Origin: Ascidiimonas sp046199005
GTDB taxonomy: Bacteria > Bacteroidota > Bacteroidia > Flavobacteriales > Flavobacteriaceae
Assembly (NCBI GenBank): GCA_046199005.1
Contig: CP176050.1
Location: 3,658,001-3,722,000 of the forward strand
DNA length: 64,000 nt
Direction: 5' to 3'
Below the pieces are notes generated by a model. The model was not told the origin of the DNA, made no database searches, and worked only from the letters and a program-made list of their open reading frames with translations. This document shows, in pieces, positions 29,176 to 38,583 of the stretch (positions are counted from its first letter, which is position 1; each line of letters starts with the position of its first letter). The position numbers and the translations under genes are program-made.

Positions 29176-29316
29176 CCGAAAATGGTTTTACCTTGGGAAT
29201 TAATTCAGTTTAGTTAAGGTGCGATCGAATTCCAATTAGACGATGCCACCGAGCCTTTATTTCTTAATATAATCTTAACAGATTGCCAATGTAACGTCAC
29301 TTCAGAAAACAATTTC

Positions 29317-29324
29317 TATATTTG
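29317..29324 (+). promoter_or_regulatory. -7 box (TATATTTG) upstream of the M23 peptidase gene
   Basis: Exact TAnnTTTG match about 70 bases before the ATG at 29393. It is identical to the -7 box of the initiator tRNA promoter in this window. No well-spaced -33 TTG was found, so it is a moderate call. Confidence 0.45.
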
Positions 29325-29392
29325 TTCGTTACTCAAATCATAAACCGCTTACAACCTGACTTTGGATTGCAAAAATAGAATATTTTTAAGTT

Positions 29393-30373
29393 ATGTCTAA
29401 AGTAAAATATTATTACGATTCCGAGACGCTTTCTTACCGTAAAATTGAGCCAAAAAAGAGTCGGAAAGTAACCAATGTTGCGCTGTTTTTAACAGCATCC
29501 TTGCTATTTGCATTTCTAATCGTACTGGTAATTCTCAATACTAATTTAATTAATACGCCGAAAGAATTATCGCAGGCTCGTGAGCTTCGTTACATGGAGT
29601 TGCAATATGAGGTGCTCAACAAAAAAATGAATCAAATGGAAGCGGTCATGGCGAACTTAGAGGAGCGGGATAACAATTTATACCGACTTTACTTTGAAGC
29701 GAGTCCTATTCCTGACGAACAAAGAAAAGCAGGTTTTGGAGGAATCAACCGTTATAAAAGCCTTGACGGATATAACAATTCGGATATGGTGATCAACACC
29801 ACCAAACGCCTTGAGATACTTCAAAAACAATTGGTGATACAATCAAAGTCCCTTGACGAAATTGCAAAACTAGGCGCTGAAAAAGAAAAATTTCTGGCGG
29901 CAATCCCTGCGATTCAACCCATACGAAATGAAGATCTTACCCGGATGGCTTCCGGTTACGGCTGGAGATCCGATCCTTTTACGAAAGCCCGTAAATTTCA
30001 TTACGGAATGGACTTTACTGCGCCACGGGGCACCCCCGTGTATGCAAGCGGAGATGGCGTTGTGGTTCGCGCAGATAACAGTTCTGCTGGCTATGGCAAA
30101 CATATTCGTGTAAAACATGGTGATTATGGTTACACCAGCCTTTACGCCCACCTTAGTGAATACAATGTAAAAAAAGGGCAAAAAGTAAAGCGGGGAGACC
30201 TGATTGGTTTTGTAGGCAGTACAGGGCGTTCTGAAGCTCCTCACCTACACTATGAGATCTTCAAAGATAATGATCGCATTAACCCTATTAATTTCTATTA
30301 TGGAAGTTTAACTGCCGAAGAATTCCAGGCCATGTTACAGATAGCTACTCAGGAAAATCAATCACTGGATTAA
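29393..30373 (+). CDS. M23 (LytM-type) peptidoglycan endopeptidase, membrane-anchored
   Basis: 326 residues. A cytoplasmic basic start is followed by one membrane segment at about 28-48 (VALFLTASLLFAFLIVLVIL), then a coiled-coil periplasmic stalk (ELRYMELQYEVLNKKMNQME). The C-terminal LytM domain has HYGMDFTAPRGTPVYASGDG and YTSLYAHLSEY...APHLHYEI, giving an intact H-D-H zinc site. It cleaves peptide cross-links or acts as a regulator of wall remodelling. Its stop overlaps the ATG of the MerR gene (TAATG), so the two are translationally coupled. Confidence 0.93.
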   Translation: MSKVKYYYDSETLSYRKIEPKKSRKVTNVALFLTASLLFAFLIVLVILNTNLINTPKELSQARELRYMELQYEVLNKKMNQMEAVMANLEERDNNLYRLYFEASPIPDEQRKAGFGGINRYKSLDGYNNSDMVINTTKRLEILQKQLVIQSKSLDEIAKLGAEKEKFLAAIPAIQPIRNEDLTRMASGYGWRSDPFTKARKFHYGMDFTAPRGTPVYASGDGVVVRADNSSAGYGKHIRVKHGDYGYTSLYAHLSEYNVKKGQKVKRGDLIGFVGSTGRSEAPHLHYEIFKDNDRINPINFYYGSLTAEEFQAMLQIATQENQSLD

Positions 30374-30702
30374 TGCATGTAGAGCTTCCGGAAAAAAGAT
30401 ATTATGGTATTGGCGAAGTAGCCAAAGCATTTAATGTTAATACTTCACTCATTCGTTTTTGGGAGAAGGAATTCGACATATTGAAGCCGAAGAAAAATGC
30501 GAAAGGTAATCGTAAATTCACTCCGGAAGACATCAAAAATCTTCAGCTCATCTATCATTTGGTGAAGGAGAGAGGTTTTACCCTGGAAGGCGCTAAAATT
30601 CACCTCAAAGAAGAAAAGAAAAAAACACTTTCCAATTTTGAGATAATTCGTAAATTGGAAGCTATCAAGACTACATTATTAAAGATCAAAGAACAACTAT
30701 AA
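30373..30702 (+). CDS. MerR-family transcriptional regulator
   Basis: 109 residues. Winged helix-turn-helix at the N-terminus: KRYYGIGEVAKAFNVNTSLIRFWEKEFDILKPKKN, then KFTPEDIKNLQLIYHLVKERGFTLEGAKIHL, the standard MerR pattern. There is only a short C-terminal tail and no cysteine-based metal site, so the signal is unknown. Such short MerR proteins next to M23 peptidases are a recurring Bacteroidota pair. Start codon shared with the upstream stop. Confidence 0.92.
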   Translation: MHVELPEKRYYGIGEVAKAFNVNTSLIRFWEKEFDILKPKKNAKGNRKFTPEDIKNLQLIYHLVKERGFTLEGAKIHLKEEKKKTLSNFEIIRKLEAIKTTLLKIKEQL

Positions 30703-30723
30703 TAACCTAAAAAAAACAATCAA

Positions 30724-31323
30724 ATGAAAAAGTGGTTAATCGCTTTAATTGTCATCGGTGTAATCATATTTGGCGCATATCGTTGGGCGGTAGGTTTTAA
30801 TAACACTGCTGTAAGACTTAATGAGGACGTTTCTGAAGCATGGGGAAATGTGCAAACCAGCTATCAACGCCGAAACGACCTTATCGGCAATCTGGTGAAG
30901 ACTGTACAAGGGGCTGCCGATTTTGAACGAACTACGCTGAGAGAAGTTATCGAAGCCAGAGCTAAAGCAACAGCTACCAACATCAACCCTGAAAATATCA
31001 CTGCAGAACAACTAGAGCAGTTTAATCAGGCGCAAAGCGGATTGAGCGGTGCGCTTTCACGTTTATTGGTAAGTGTAGAGAGGTATCCAGATTTAAAAGC
31101 CAATCAGAACTTTCTAAAGCTTCAGGATGAACTTACCAGTACCGAAAATACCATCCAGACAGCCAGAACCCGTTACAATGAAGCGATAAAACCGTTTAAC
31201 AACCATGTTAAAACCTTCCCAAACAGCATTCTTGCCGGATGGTTTGGATTTGAAGGAAAGCCTTATTTCGATTCGGAACCGGGCGCTGAGAAACCGGTAG
31301 ATGTTGATTTTAATTTTGACTAA
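30724..31323 (+). CDS. lemA: LemA-family membrane protein
   Basis: 199 residues. An N-terminal membrane helix (KKWLIALIVIGVIIFGAYRW) then the LemA helical bundle: LNEDVSEAWGNVQTSYQRRNDLIGNLVKTVQG, LSGALSRLLVSVERYPDLKANQNF, TRYNEAIKPFNN. LemA proteins are envelope proteins of unclear function and very often sit beside TPM-domain genes, as here. The stop overlaps the next ATG by one base, and the third gene overlaps the second by 4 bases, giving a tight lemA-TPM-TPM operon. Confidence 0.94.
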   Translation: MKKWLIALIVIGVIIFGAYRWAVGFNNTAVRLNEDVSEAWGNVQTSYQRRNDLIGNLVKTVQGAADFERTTLREVIEARAKATATNINPENITAEQLEQFNQAQSGLSGALSRLLVSVERYPDLKANQNFLKLQDELTSTENTIQTARTRYNEAIKPFNNHVKTFPNSILAGWFGFEGKPYFDSEPGAEKPVDVDFNFD

Positions 31324-31772
31324 TGTCGAACTCGCACGTAGAAGACTTTTTAACAGCCGCGGAAGAACAGGAGATCGTTGAAGCGATCAGAAAAGCCGAA
31401 AGCAATACTTCGGGTGAAATCAGGGTGCATATTGAAGGTCATACGGACAAAGACCCCATGATTCATGCCCAGGAAGTTTTTCATTGGTTAAAAATGGATA
31501 ATACGAAAGAAGGCAATGGTGTACTTATCTACATTGCAGTTGATGACAGAAGTTTTGTGATCTATGGTGATCACGGAATCAATAAAGTGGTACCCCCTGA
31601 TTTCTGGAATCGCACTCGTGACATTATCCAAAGACACTTTAAAAATAAAAGATTTAAACAGGGTCTGGTAGAAGGAATTCTCATGGCTGGGAGTGAGCTG
31701 GAAAAGCATTTTCCGTGGCATCATGGAGATAGAAATGAGCTTTCAGATGAAATTTCAAAAAGTACTTCATGA
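31323..31772 (+). CDS. TPM-domain protein, soluble form
   Basis: 149 residues with no signal peptide. TPM (DUF477) core: FLTAAEEQEIVEAIRKAESNTSGEIRVH at the N-terminus, GVLIYIAVDDRSFVIYGDHGINKVVP in the middle, and RFKQGLVEGILMAG. It lacks membrane segments, unlike its downstream partner, so it is the cytosolic or peripheral member of a pair. Overlaps both neighbours. Phosphatase activity has been proposed for TPM domains elsewhere but is not established here. Confidence 0.9.
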   Translation: MSNSHVEDFLTAAEEQEIVEAIRKAESNTSGEIRVHIEGHTDKDPMIHAQEVFHWLKMDNTKEGNGVLIYIAVDDRSFVIYGDHGINKVVPPDFWNRTRDIIQRHFKNKRFKQGLVEGILMAGSELEKHFPWHHGDRNELSDEISKSTS

Positions 31773-32563
31773 GATCACTTAAGGTAAGGCTTATCGTTGT
31801 CACAATTTTTCTTCTCTGCGGGATATCGGTTTCTGCGCAATTTGATATACCTAAAAAGCCCGCGTTGAATGAGCAAACAAGTGTTTATGATTACGCAAAT
31901 TTACTTTCTAAGATTCAAAAAGAATACCTTGAAAATAAACTCATCAAGTATTCAGACTCTACTTCAACGCAAATTGTTATTATCACTATTCGAAGCTTAA
32001 ACGGAGAAAATATAGGGTTATTGGCTCCAAGATGGGGACATGCCTGGGGTATAGGGCAGGCTGATAAGGACAATGGTGTTGTTATATTACTGGCAAAAAC
32101 AGAGCGTAAAATATGGATCTCTCCGGGATATGGCGTTGAAGATAGGCTTACCGCCGGAATTACCGGAGAACTTGTAAGAAATGTGATCATACCAGAATTT
32201 AAACGTGGTAATTACTATATGGGCCTCAATAAGGGGACTGATGCCATTTTTGATGTATTAACAGGCGCTTACAAAGAAACCAGAAAACCTTCGAATAACC
32301 TTAAACTGGGTCCCTGGATCATTATTTTGATCTGTTTTATCGTCATCTTTTTTATCCTTGCCAGAGGGAATAAAGGAAGAGGTGGTGGAAACCGAGGCAA
32401 TCGCAGCGGTATGGACCTTACAGATATTATTATCTTAAGTAATATGGGGCGAGGCGGATTTGGAAGTGGCAGCAGCGGGGGCGGTGGCTTCGGTGGGGGC
32501 GGATTTGGTGGTGGTTTTGGCGGCGGCGGCTTTAGCGGCGGTGGAGCTGGAGGAAGCTGGTAA
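31769..32563 (+). CDS. TPM-domain membrane protein with Gly-rich tail
   Basis: 264 residues. Signal peptide (LIVVTIFLLCGISVSAQ), then a periplasmic TPM domain (VYDYANLLSKIQKEYLENKL, DNGVVILLAKTERKIWISPGYGVEDRLTAG). A membrane helix lies at about 187-207 (PWIIILICFIVIFFILARG), and a cytosolic tail ends in a dense Gly/Ser/Phe tract, repeated GGGFGG units closing GGAGGSW. This is the standard YgcG-like layout. It ends the M23-MerR-LemA-TPM-TPM run. Confidence 0.92.
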   Translation: MRSLKVRLIVVTIFLLCGISVSAQFDIPKKPALNEQTSVYDYANLLSKIQKEYLENKLIKYSDSTSTQIVIITIRSLNGENIGLLAPRWGHAWGIGQADKDNGVVILLAKTERKIWISPGYGVEDRLTAGITGELVRNVIIPEFKRGNYYMGLNKGTDAIFDVLTGAYKETRKPSNNLKLGPWIIILICFIVIFFILARGNKGRGGGNRGNRSGMDLTDIIILSNMGRGGFGSGSSGGGGFGGGGFGGGFGGGGFSGGGAGGSW

Positions 32564-32641
32564 ACAAAACCCTATTAAATTAGGTAGCTTTGTTCCATTT
32601 TGCCATTTATTTACTAAATCGATCGACTTTCTTTAAAAAAA

Positions 32642-33046
32642 TCAGGAAATCATTTCAATATCTTTTATTAACCGCTGTAAGTCTCCCATTGAAATAGGTT
32701 TTACGATAAAATTATTCACTTGTTTATACGATTTGGCCCTATTGATATCGGATGGATCTTTAGAAGAAGATACTACATAAATAAGAATACGTTTGGGCAC
32801 GTCTATTGCCAGAAATTCGTCAAGAAACTGCCATCCATCTAAAATGGGCATATTGAGATCCAGCAAAATAATATCAGGAAGGTCTTCTTGAGATTTAATT
32901 ATTGCGGTAAGCGCATTGATTGCCTCATAACCATTTTTATACACCAGAAAACTATTGCAGAAATCTGCCAACTCCATCATTTTTTTTGCGCCGAATACAA
33001 AAATCGGATCATCATCAATTAAACAAGCAATATCTATTTTAGCCAT
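32642..33046 (-). CDS. Stand-alone response regulator receiver
   Basis: 134 residues, only a receiver domain. Acidic pocket IDDDP near residues 10-14, phospho-acceptor D63 in ILLDLNMPILD, the Ser/Thr switch in YVVSSSKDP and the lysine in NFIVKPIS. With no output domain it resembles the Rcp1/CheY-like partners of PAS-rich kinases. Its start overlaps the kinase gene end by 8 bases, so the kinase-receiver pair is translated together. Confidence 0.93.
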   Translation of the reverse strand: MAKIDIACLIDDDPIFVFGAKKMMELADFCNSFLVYKNGYEAINALTAIIKSQEDLPDIILLDLNMPILDGWQFLDEFLAIDVPKRILIYVVSSSKDPSDINRAKSYKQVNNFIVKPISMGDLQRLIKDIEMIS

Positions 33047-35753
33047 TTTTTAAATATATTTTAAAGGTAGTTCCTTTGTTTACTTCGCTTTCTACTTCAA
33101 TTTTACCCCCCATAGCTTCTACCTGATTTCGGGTGATAAATAAACCTATGCCTCGTGCTTCTTCATGTTGATGAAAAGTTTTGTACATACCAAATAATCG
33201 TTTCCCATGTTTTTCGAGGTCTATTCCTAAGCCGTTGTCTTTAAACTCCAACAAAATTTCTTCTCCCAGCACCGTTGCGGTTATTTTTACGAAACTATTC
33301 TTAATGTTGCGTTGATACTTAAAGCTATTCGTTAGCATGTTGAGAAAGATGCTTTCGATATACGCGTGAACTCCGGTTGCGCTTGCATTGGAAGAGACTG
33401 CGTTGACGATCGTAAAGTCTTTTTCATTCGTAATGTAAGACAGCTGATCTAACACTTTAGACAAGGTGGGCTGCAAACTTATACTGCTTAGATTTTCTTC
33501 CACGGTTGTGTTTATCTGGACGATTTCGTTAAGGTGGTTAATGGTCTGACTCAAACTGATACTTGCAGAATTAAGAAGCTTAATAATTTCCTGACGCCCT
33601 TCAGGTTTTGACTCTTCCTTATACAAATTCATCAGCATTTGAAAATTTCCTGTATGCGAACGCATATTGTGAGATACAATATGTGCAAAATTCTTCAAGC
33701 GCTCGTTTTGATCTTTGGTGACTTCCAGTAGTGAATTTACTTCCTTTTCTTTTTCTTTTACTCCAGTTATATTAGTACTTATACCCAGATAGCCCGTTAA
33801 TTTGTCTTCTTCTATAATTTTGGTAATCGTAAGTAATACGGGGATTTTGGTTCCGTCTTTTCTAATGTACGTCCATTCCTGAGTATCGTATTTTTTGCTT
33901 TCTACTTGTTTCGAAAATAGATCAAACCCGGGTACTTCTTCCTCGTTTTCCTGAGCGAGTTCACTTTTTCGGGCGTTTACTTCCTGAGGGTCATGAAAAA
34001 TTTCCGGGGATATTTTATGAAGCACTTCGTCTCTGGTATACCCTAAAAGTTTTTCTGCACCTGTATTGAAAAGATTGATCCTGCCTTCAAGGTCGGTTCC
34101 GATAATACTTACTTCGGTACTTGCTTCCAGTATTGACTCTAGTCTTGCCAGTGTTTTTTGCTGTGCTTTCTGAGCTTGTACCATCGGTGTAATATCCAGA
34201 ATCTGGGCTACATAGTATAATGGATTCTCAAACTCGTCCCTCACTACTGAAGCCGAAAGCACAACCTGAATATGGGAGCCATTTTTATGAATGTATTTTT
34301 TTTGTAGGTGCGCAACTGCTATTGTCCCGTTTTTTAGATCGCTCATGGCCTTGTAATCATTTGTGAGATCATCCTGATGGGTAATAGAGAGAAAACTTAT
34401 TTTTAGAAGTTCTTCGCGCTCGTACCCCATTAGCTCACAAAAGGTATCATTTACCTCGAGAAACATTCCGTTAAGATCTACGATGATCATTCCAGCCGCA
34501 GCATGTTCAAAGCTACTTCGAAAACGTTGTTCACTTAATTTTAACTTCACCTCTGCTTCTTTCATGGCGGTAATATCCGCACTCATCATAATAAGACCCC
34601 CTACGCTTTTGTCTTCTTCATACCATGGATGCAATTCCCAGCTCATATACTGAACTTTACCATCTTCTCTAAAAAAATGGTCTTCATCAGACCTGAGTAC
34701 TACTCCCTGTAAGCATTTTTGATGATCTTCTTTCCAGCGCTGAGGTACCTCAGGAAATATTTCATAATGTGATCTTCCAATAATGCTTTCTTCTTCAATG
34801 CCATAATCTGACAACCATTTTTTAGAATGCATCAGGTAACACATTTTTTTATCAAGCATTGCTATGGCACTCGGTGCATTTTGAATAAAAAGTGCATACT
34901 GATCGATATTTCTTTTCTGTTTGGTGATCTCTAAATGTGTGCCTACCATCCATTCCGGTTTTCCCTCCGCAGTTCTGCTAATGATGGTACCGCTGTCTTT
35001 CACCCATATCCAATGCCCTTCTTTATGCTTCATACGAACATCACAAACATATTGATCTGTTTTCCCTGAAAAATAGTCTTCTAAGGCGTTTTTGGAAATT
35101 TCATGATCATCTGGATGTAAGTATTTTAACCATGTCTCAATAGATAGAGGTTCTAATTCCTCTAATTCATATCCAATAATACGTGCCCATTGCTTATTAA
35201 AAACAGTCTTACCTGTTTCAATATTCCATTCCCAGGTACCAATAACACTTTTTTCAATAAGTGAACTTATATGATTGTTTCTTTCTACAAATTCTACCGC
35301 CGAATCTTCTTTTAATGTAAAACCTGCCAACATTCTGGTCTCTTCTATTATTGGATTCCATACCTTTTTTATCACCCATTGTACAAATAGTGTATTACCA
35401 TTTTTGCCCTGACAGACTATATGCTTAACTGGTAATTCGCTATTGCCTTCTACTGAAGAATCTTCAGACATTAAAGATTGTAGATTATTTGCGCGAATGA
35501 TATTCTGGCAAATTGCAGACCTGTTTATTTGGTCGAAAGGATTGTACCCGATCATTTTCCAAAAACTACTGCTGCACCAGCGGTTCCAGGTATTTAAAGG
35601 ATTCCAGTACCAAAGACCGTTTATTCCAAAAACTTCGTGAAATTCAAAAATGGAGTCATCTATACTTAACAGTTGGTAAAATTCCTGACGTAATTGATGA
35701 CTTGCCTCAACGGGATTAACTCCGGCGTTGTGTTCGGATCTTGAAAACTTCAT
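33039..35753 (-). CDS. Five-PAS sensor histidine kinase
   Basis: 904 residues, apparently without membrane segments. About five PAS/PAC units occupy residues 35-665 (recognised from GTWEWNIETGK, GMIIVDLNGMFLEVNDTFCELMG, IIGTDLEGRINLFNTGAEKLLG and their PAC strands). The phospho-acceptor is H695 in FAHIVSHNMRSHTGN, then an N-box (LNMLTNSFKYQ) and G-boxes (DNGLGIDL, ARGIGLFITRNQVEAMGG). The unusual SHNMRSH motif is typical of a Bacteroidota PAS-kinase subgroup. It is probably a cytosolic sensor of small ligands or redox/light state (inference). It is paired with the overlapping receiver. Confidence 0.93.
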   Translation of the reverse strand: MKFSRSEHNAGVNPVEASHQLRQEFYQLLSIDDSIFEFHEVFGINGLWYWNPLNTWNRWCSSSFWKMIGYNPFDQINRSAICQNIIRANNLQSLMSEDSSVEGNSELPVKHIVCQGKNGNTLFVQWVIKKVWNPIIEETRMLAGFTLKEDSAVEFVERNNHISSLIEKSVIGTWEWNIETGKTVFNKQWARIIGYELEELEPLSIETWLKYLHPDDHEISKNALEDYFSGKTDQYVCDVRMKHKEGHWIWVKDSGTIISRTAEGKPEWMVGTHLEITKQKRNIDQYALFIQNAPSAIAMLDKKMCYLMHSKKWLSDYGIEEESIIGRSHYEIFPEVPQRWKEDHQKCLQGVVLRSDEDHFFREDGKVQYMSWELHPWYEEDKSVGGLIMMSADITAMKEAEVKLKLSEQRFRSSFEHAAAGMIIVDLNGMFLEVNDTFCELMGYEREELLKISFLSITHQDDLTNDYKAMSDLKNGTIAVAHLQKKYIHKNGSHIQVVLSASVVRDEFENPLYYVAQILDITPMVQAQKAQQKTLARLESILEASTEVSIIGTDLEGRINLFNTGAEKLLGYTRDEVLHKISPEIFHDPQEVNARKSELAQENEEEVPGFDLFSKQVESKKYDTQEWTYIRKDGTKIPVLLTITKIIEEDKLTGYLGISTNITGVKEKEKEVNSLLEVTKDQNERLKNFAHIVSHNMRSHTGNFQMLMNLYKEESKPEGRQEIIKLLNSASISLSQTINHLNEIVQINTTVEENLSSISLQPTLSKVLDQLSYITNEKDFTIVNAVSSNASATGVHAYIESIFLNMLTNSFKYQRNIKNSFVKITATVLGEEILLEFKDNGLGIDLEKHGKRLFGMYKTFHQHEEARGIGLFITRNQVEAMGGKIEVESEVNKGTTFKIYLKNG

Positions 35754-35885
35754 GTACGGTTAAGTTAGCTGAGAGGAGGGCCCTTTGGATCAAAAGTAAC
35801 CAATATGAGTTGTCTTAAACTGTGGTAAAACCGTAAAAAAGGTAGTGTTTGTTAGTGAAAATGTACTAAAAAAGTATTTTATCGA

Positions 35886-37190
35886 TTATTTTTTTCGGAA
35901 AAACACCTGAATAGGAACTCCATGAAAATCAAAATGTTCTCGGAGTTTATTCTCTACAAACCGTTTATAAGGATCTTTTACATACTGTGGTAAATTCGCA
36001 AAAAAGGCAAACTGTGGTGTAGGTGTAGGCAATTGTGTACAAAACTTTATTTTAATATACTTTCCTTTGGTAGCAGGAGGAGGTGTATTTGCTAATATGG
36101 GAAGCATAAGATCATTCAATTTGCGAGTTGGGATTTTTTTGGATCGGTTTTCAAACACGGTCACAGCGGTCTCAATAGCCTTAAAAACTCTTTGTTTGGT
36201 CAAAGCCGAAATAAAAATTATCGGAACATCGGTAAAGGGTTCAATTGCCTTTCGTATCATTTTTTCAAAATCCCGGGTCGTATTGGTTTCTTTTTCCATC
36301 AGATCCCACTTGTTGACTAAAATGACCACTCCCTTTTTATTTCTTTCTGCCAACCAGAAAATATTCAGATCCTGCCCTTCAAAACCACGAGTGGCATCTA
36401 CTACCAATAAACATACGTCAGCATGCTCAATGGCCCGAACCGATCGCATTACCGAATAGAATTCGACATCCTCTTTTACTTTGGACTTTCTTCTTATACC
36501 TGCTGTATCTACCAGATTGAATTCAAATCCAAAACGATTGTATTTGGTATCGATACTATCGCGGGTAGTTCCGGCGATATCTGTAACAATGTATCTTTCT
36601 TCCCCGATAAGCGCATTTATCAAAGAAGATTTACCTGCATTGGGTCTTCCTACCACTGCGAATCGAGGTAACTCGTCTTCTTCATTTTCGGATATCTCAG
36701 GCAGTGCTTCGACCACGGCATCTAAAAGCTCGCCCGTACCGCTTCCGTTAATGCTTGATATAGTATAGTATTCACCAAGCCCCAGCGCGTAAAATTCAAC
36801 TGCATCTGCGGTTCTGGTGGCATCGTCTACTTTATTTACTGCTAGAAAAACCGATTTCTCAGACTGCCGAAGTAATTTGGCAACATCTTCATCCATACCG
36901 GTAAGTCCGGTTTCTACATCTACTACAAAAATGATCGCATCAGCTTCATCTATGGCCAATTCAACCTGCCGGTCTATTTCTTTTTCAAAAACGTCGTCAC
37001 TTCCCCTTACGTACCCTCCGGTGTCTATAAGTGAAAACTCTTTTCCGTTCCAATCGCTTTTACCGTAATGGCGGTCGCGGGTAACACCACTTACCGAATC
37101 GGTAATTGCCTCCCTCCGCTTTATCATTCTGTTGAAAAGCGTTGACTTACCCACATTGGGTCTTCCTACAATGGCAACGATGGCACCCAT
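35886..37190 (-). CDS. der: Ribosome assembly GTPase Der (EngA)
   Basis: 434 residues. Two consecutive GTPase domains, each with G1 (GRPNVGKSTLFNRM and GRPNAGKSSLINAL), G3 (DTGG, DTAG) and G4 (NKVD, NKWD), followed by the C-terminal KH-like domain ending VRPIQ-type (GVPIQVFFRKK). It is needed for 50S maturation. Monocistronic on the minus strand. Confidence 0.98.
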   Translation of the reverse strand: MGAIVAIVGRPNVGKSTLFNRMIKRREAITDSVSGVTRDRHYGKSDWNGKEFSLIDTGGYVRGSDDVFEKEIDRQVELAIDEADAIIFVVDVETGLTGMDEDVAKLLRQSEKSVFLAVNKVDDATRTADAVEFYALGLGEYYTISSINGSGTGELLDAVVEALPEISENEEDELPRFAVVGRPNAGKSSLINALIGEERYIVTDIAGTTRDSIDTKYNRFGFEFNLVDTAGIRRKSKVKEDVEFYSVMRSVRAIEHADVCLLVVDATRGFEGQDLNIFWLAERNKKGVVILVNKWDLMEKETNTTRDFEKMIRKAIEPFTDVPIIFISALTKQRVFKAIETAVTVFENRSKKIPTRKLNDLMLPILANTPPPATKGKYIKIKFCTQLPTPTPQFAFFANLPQYVKDPYKRFVENKLREHFDFHGVPIQVFFRKK

Positions 37191-37278
37191 AAAATTTAAT
37201 TTAATGCCGCAAAGGTACTATATTCTTACGAACAAAATAGGATTGGGAAAGGCTTCCGCTAAAAGTAATTCAAAGAAT

Positions 37279-37313
37279 CAAAAAGGGCCGCAACTTTCTA
37301 AGAATCGGCCCTT
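37279..37313 (-). terminator. Terminator of the M57-type protease gene
   Basis: Stem AAGGGCCG / CGGCCCTT with a 15-base loop, followed on the minus strand by five T. It is located 25 bases after the protease stop codon and upstream of der, so it insulates the two genes. Confidence 0.85.
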
Positions 37314-37338
37314 AAATTATTTTACTTTTTTTCTACTC

Positions 37339-38583
37339 TTAATTAGGGTAAGTATATCCAATAACTCCTTCTAAATTATAGCCAGAAGCACCGTTTCCTA
37401 ATTCATTGAAGTTCGTTGTATAAAAATGGAAGCCACCATTATTTCTAAAATACCTGTATATCGGAACTCTTCCAGAAGCGTTTGAAGAAAACACATAGCC
37501 TGCTACGCCTTCATAAGAGTAGCCACCTCCGCCATTTCCTAATTCGTTAAAATTAGAGGTATAAAAATGATTCCCGTTGTTTCTGTTAAAATAACGGTAT
37601 ACCGGTTTTCTGCCAGTGCCTCCATTCGGATAAATTCTACACATAATTCCTTCAGAAAAAATTCTGCTGTTACCTTCTCTCACTTCATTGTAGTTGGAAG
37701 TGTAGAAATGTCCTCCCCCAGATTTACGGTATCTTAAAAATACGTTCCCTTTGTCACGATTACGTCCGTATAAGTTAGAAAGGGCAATCTTATCTGTAAG
37801 TATAAAAGGACGGTTTACATTTAATCCCACACAAGCGAGCATCCATGAATTTGGTGTATTTCCATCTCCGGTTCCCACAACCGGATTAGCGCCAACGCCA
37901 GCATCCCCTTCGTTTACCGCTGCTCCCCCGCAACTGTAACTTCTGTTTAGATAATCCATATGTCTGAACCCGATGCAATGGCCAATTTCATGTGCGATCA
38001 CTGAAACTGTGTTTCCCGGAGGATTATTAGTATTGTAAAAACCACTTCCCATTCTTACCGAACTAAAGGGATTTCCCGCTGTTGGAAAACCAGCGGCTGC
38101 ATATACATTTGGATTAGAAAAATTAACCAGTGTAATACGAATATCTGCCTGAGACTGATTAGTAGTTAACTGAAACCTGATTCGTAAATTCAGTGCATTG
38201 TACCGATTGAGCGCTTGTTGTATACGGTTGTTCATCGCACTGCTGAATGCAGGGTCTCTCCATACTGTTAAGATACGAGAGGTCCCTGTATTCACCAGAT
38301 TATTCGTGCTAAAATGTCTCTCGGTAGAAGGGCTCCCGGTTTGTAACATTTGATCCATTTGAGCCTCTGTTAGCATAATATCGCCCTCTACAATGTAACC
38401 GTCCTCAAACGCAAAAGTAAACTCATCTACCACAAATCCCAGTTTTTTAAGTTTTTGCTGAATATGATCCGGAATCTCTGAAACCGTTTCATAGTTTTCA
38501 CTGACTGACTCTTCTTTTTGACACGAAGAAAAGAGTACCATGGATGCAATAAATATCATCCACATAAAATTTAATTTTCTCAT
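37339..38583 (-). CDS. M57-like lipoprotein metalloprotease with three C-terminal repeats
   Basis: 414 residues. Lipobox FSSC (C21). The catalytic motif AHEIGHCIGFRH gives H198, H202 and H208 as zinc ligands with E199 as base, the M10/M57 'HEIGH' arrangement. After residue 280 come three copies of a 47-residue repeat centred on HFYTSN (residues 292, 339, 386), each followed by NE and an EG[VI] turn; this matches the DUF5648 (HFYT) repeat seen on secreted enzymes. It is likely a surface-tethered protease with a binding module. An odd feature is the cysteine inside the zinc motif (HEIGHC). Confidence 0.88.
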   Translation of the reverse strand: MRKLNFMWMIFIASMVLFSSCQKEESVSENYETVSEIPDHIQQKLKKLGFVVDEFTFAFEDGYIVEGDIMLTEAQMDQMLQTGSPSTERHFSTNNLVNTGTSRILTVWRDPAFSSAMNNRIQQALNRYNALNLRIRFQLTTNQSQADIRITLVNFSNPNVYAAAGFPTAGNPFSSVRMGSGFYNTNNPPGNTVSVIAHEIGHCIGFRHMDYLNRSYSCGGAAVNEGDAGVGANPVVGTGDGNTPNSWMLACVGLNVNRPFILTDKIALSNLYGRNRDKGNVFLRYRKSGGGHFYTSNYNEVREGNSRIFSEGIMCRIYPNGGTGRKPVYRYFNRNNGNHFYTSNFNELGNGGGGYSYEGVAGYVFSSNASGRVPIYRYFRNNGGFHFYTTNFNELGNGASGYNLEGVIGYTYPN

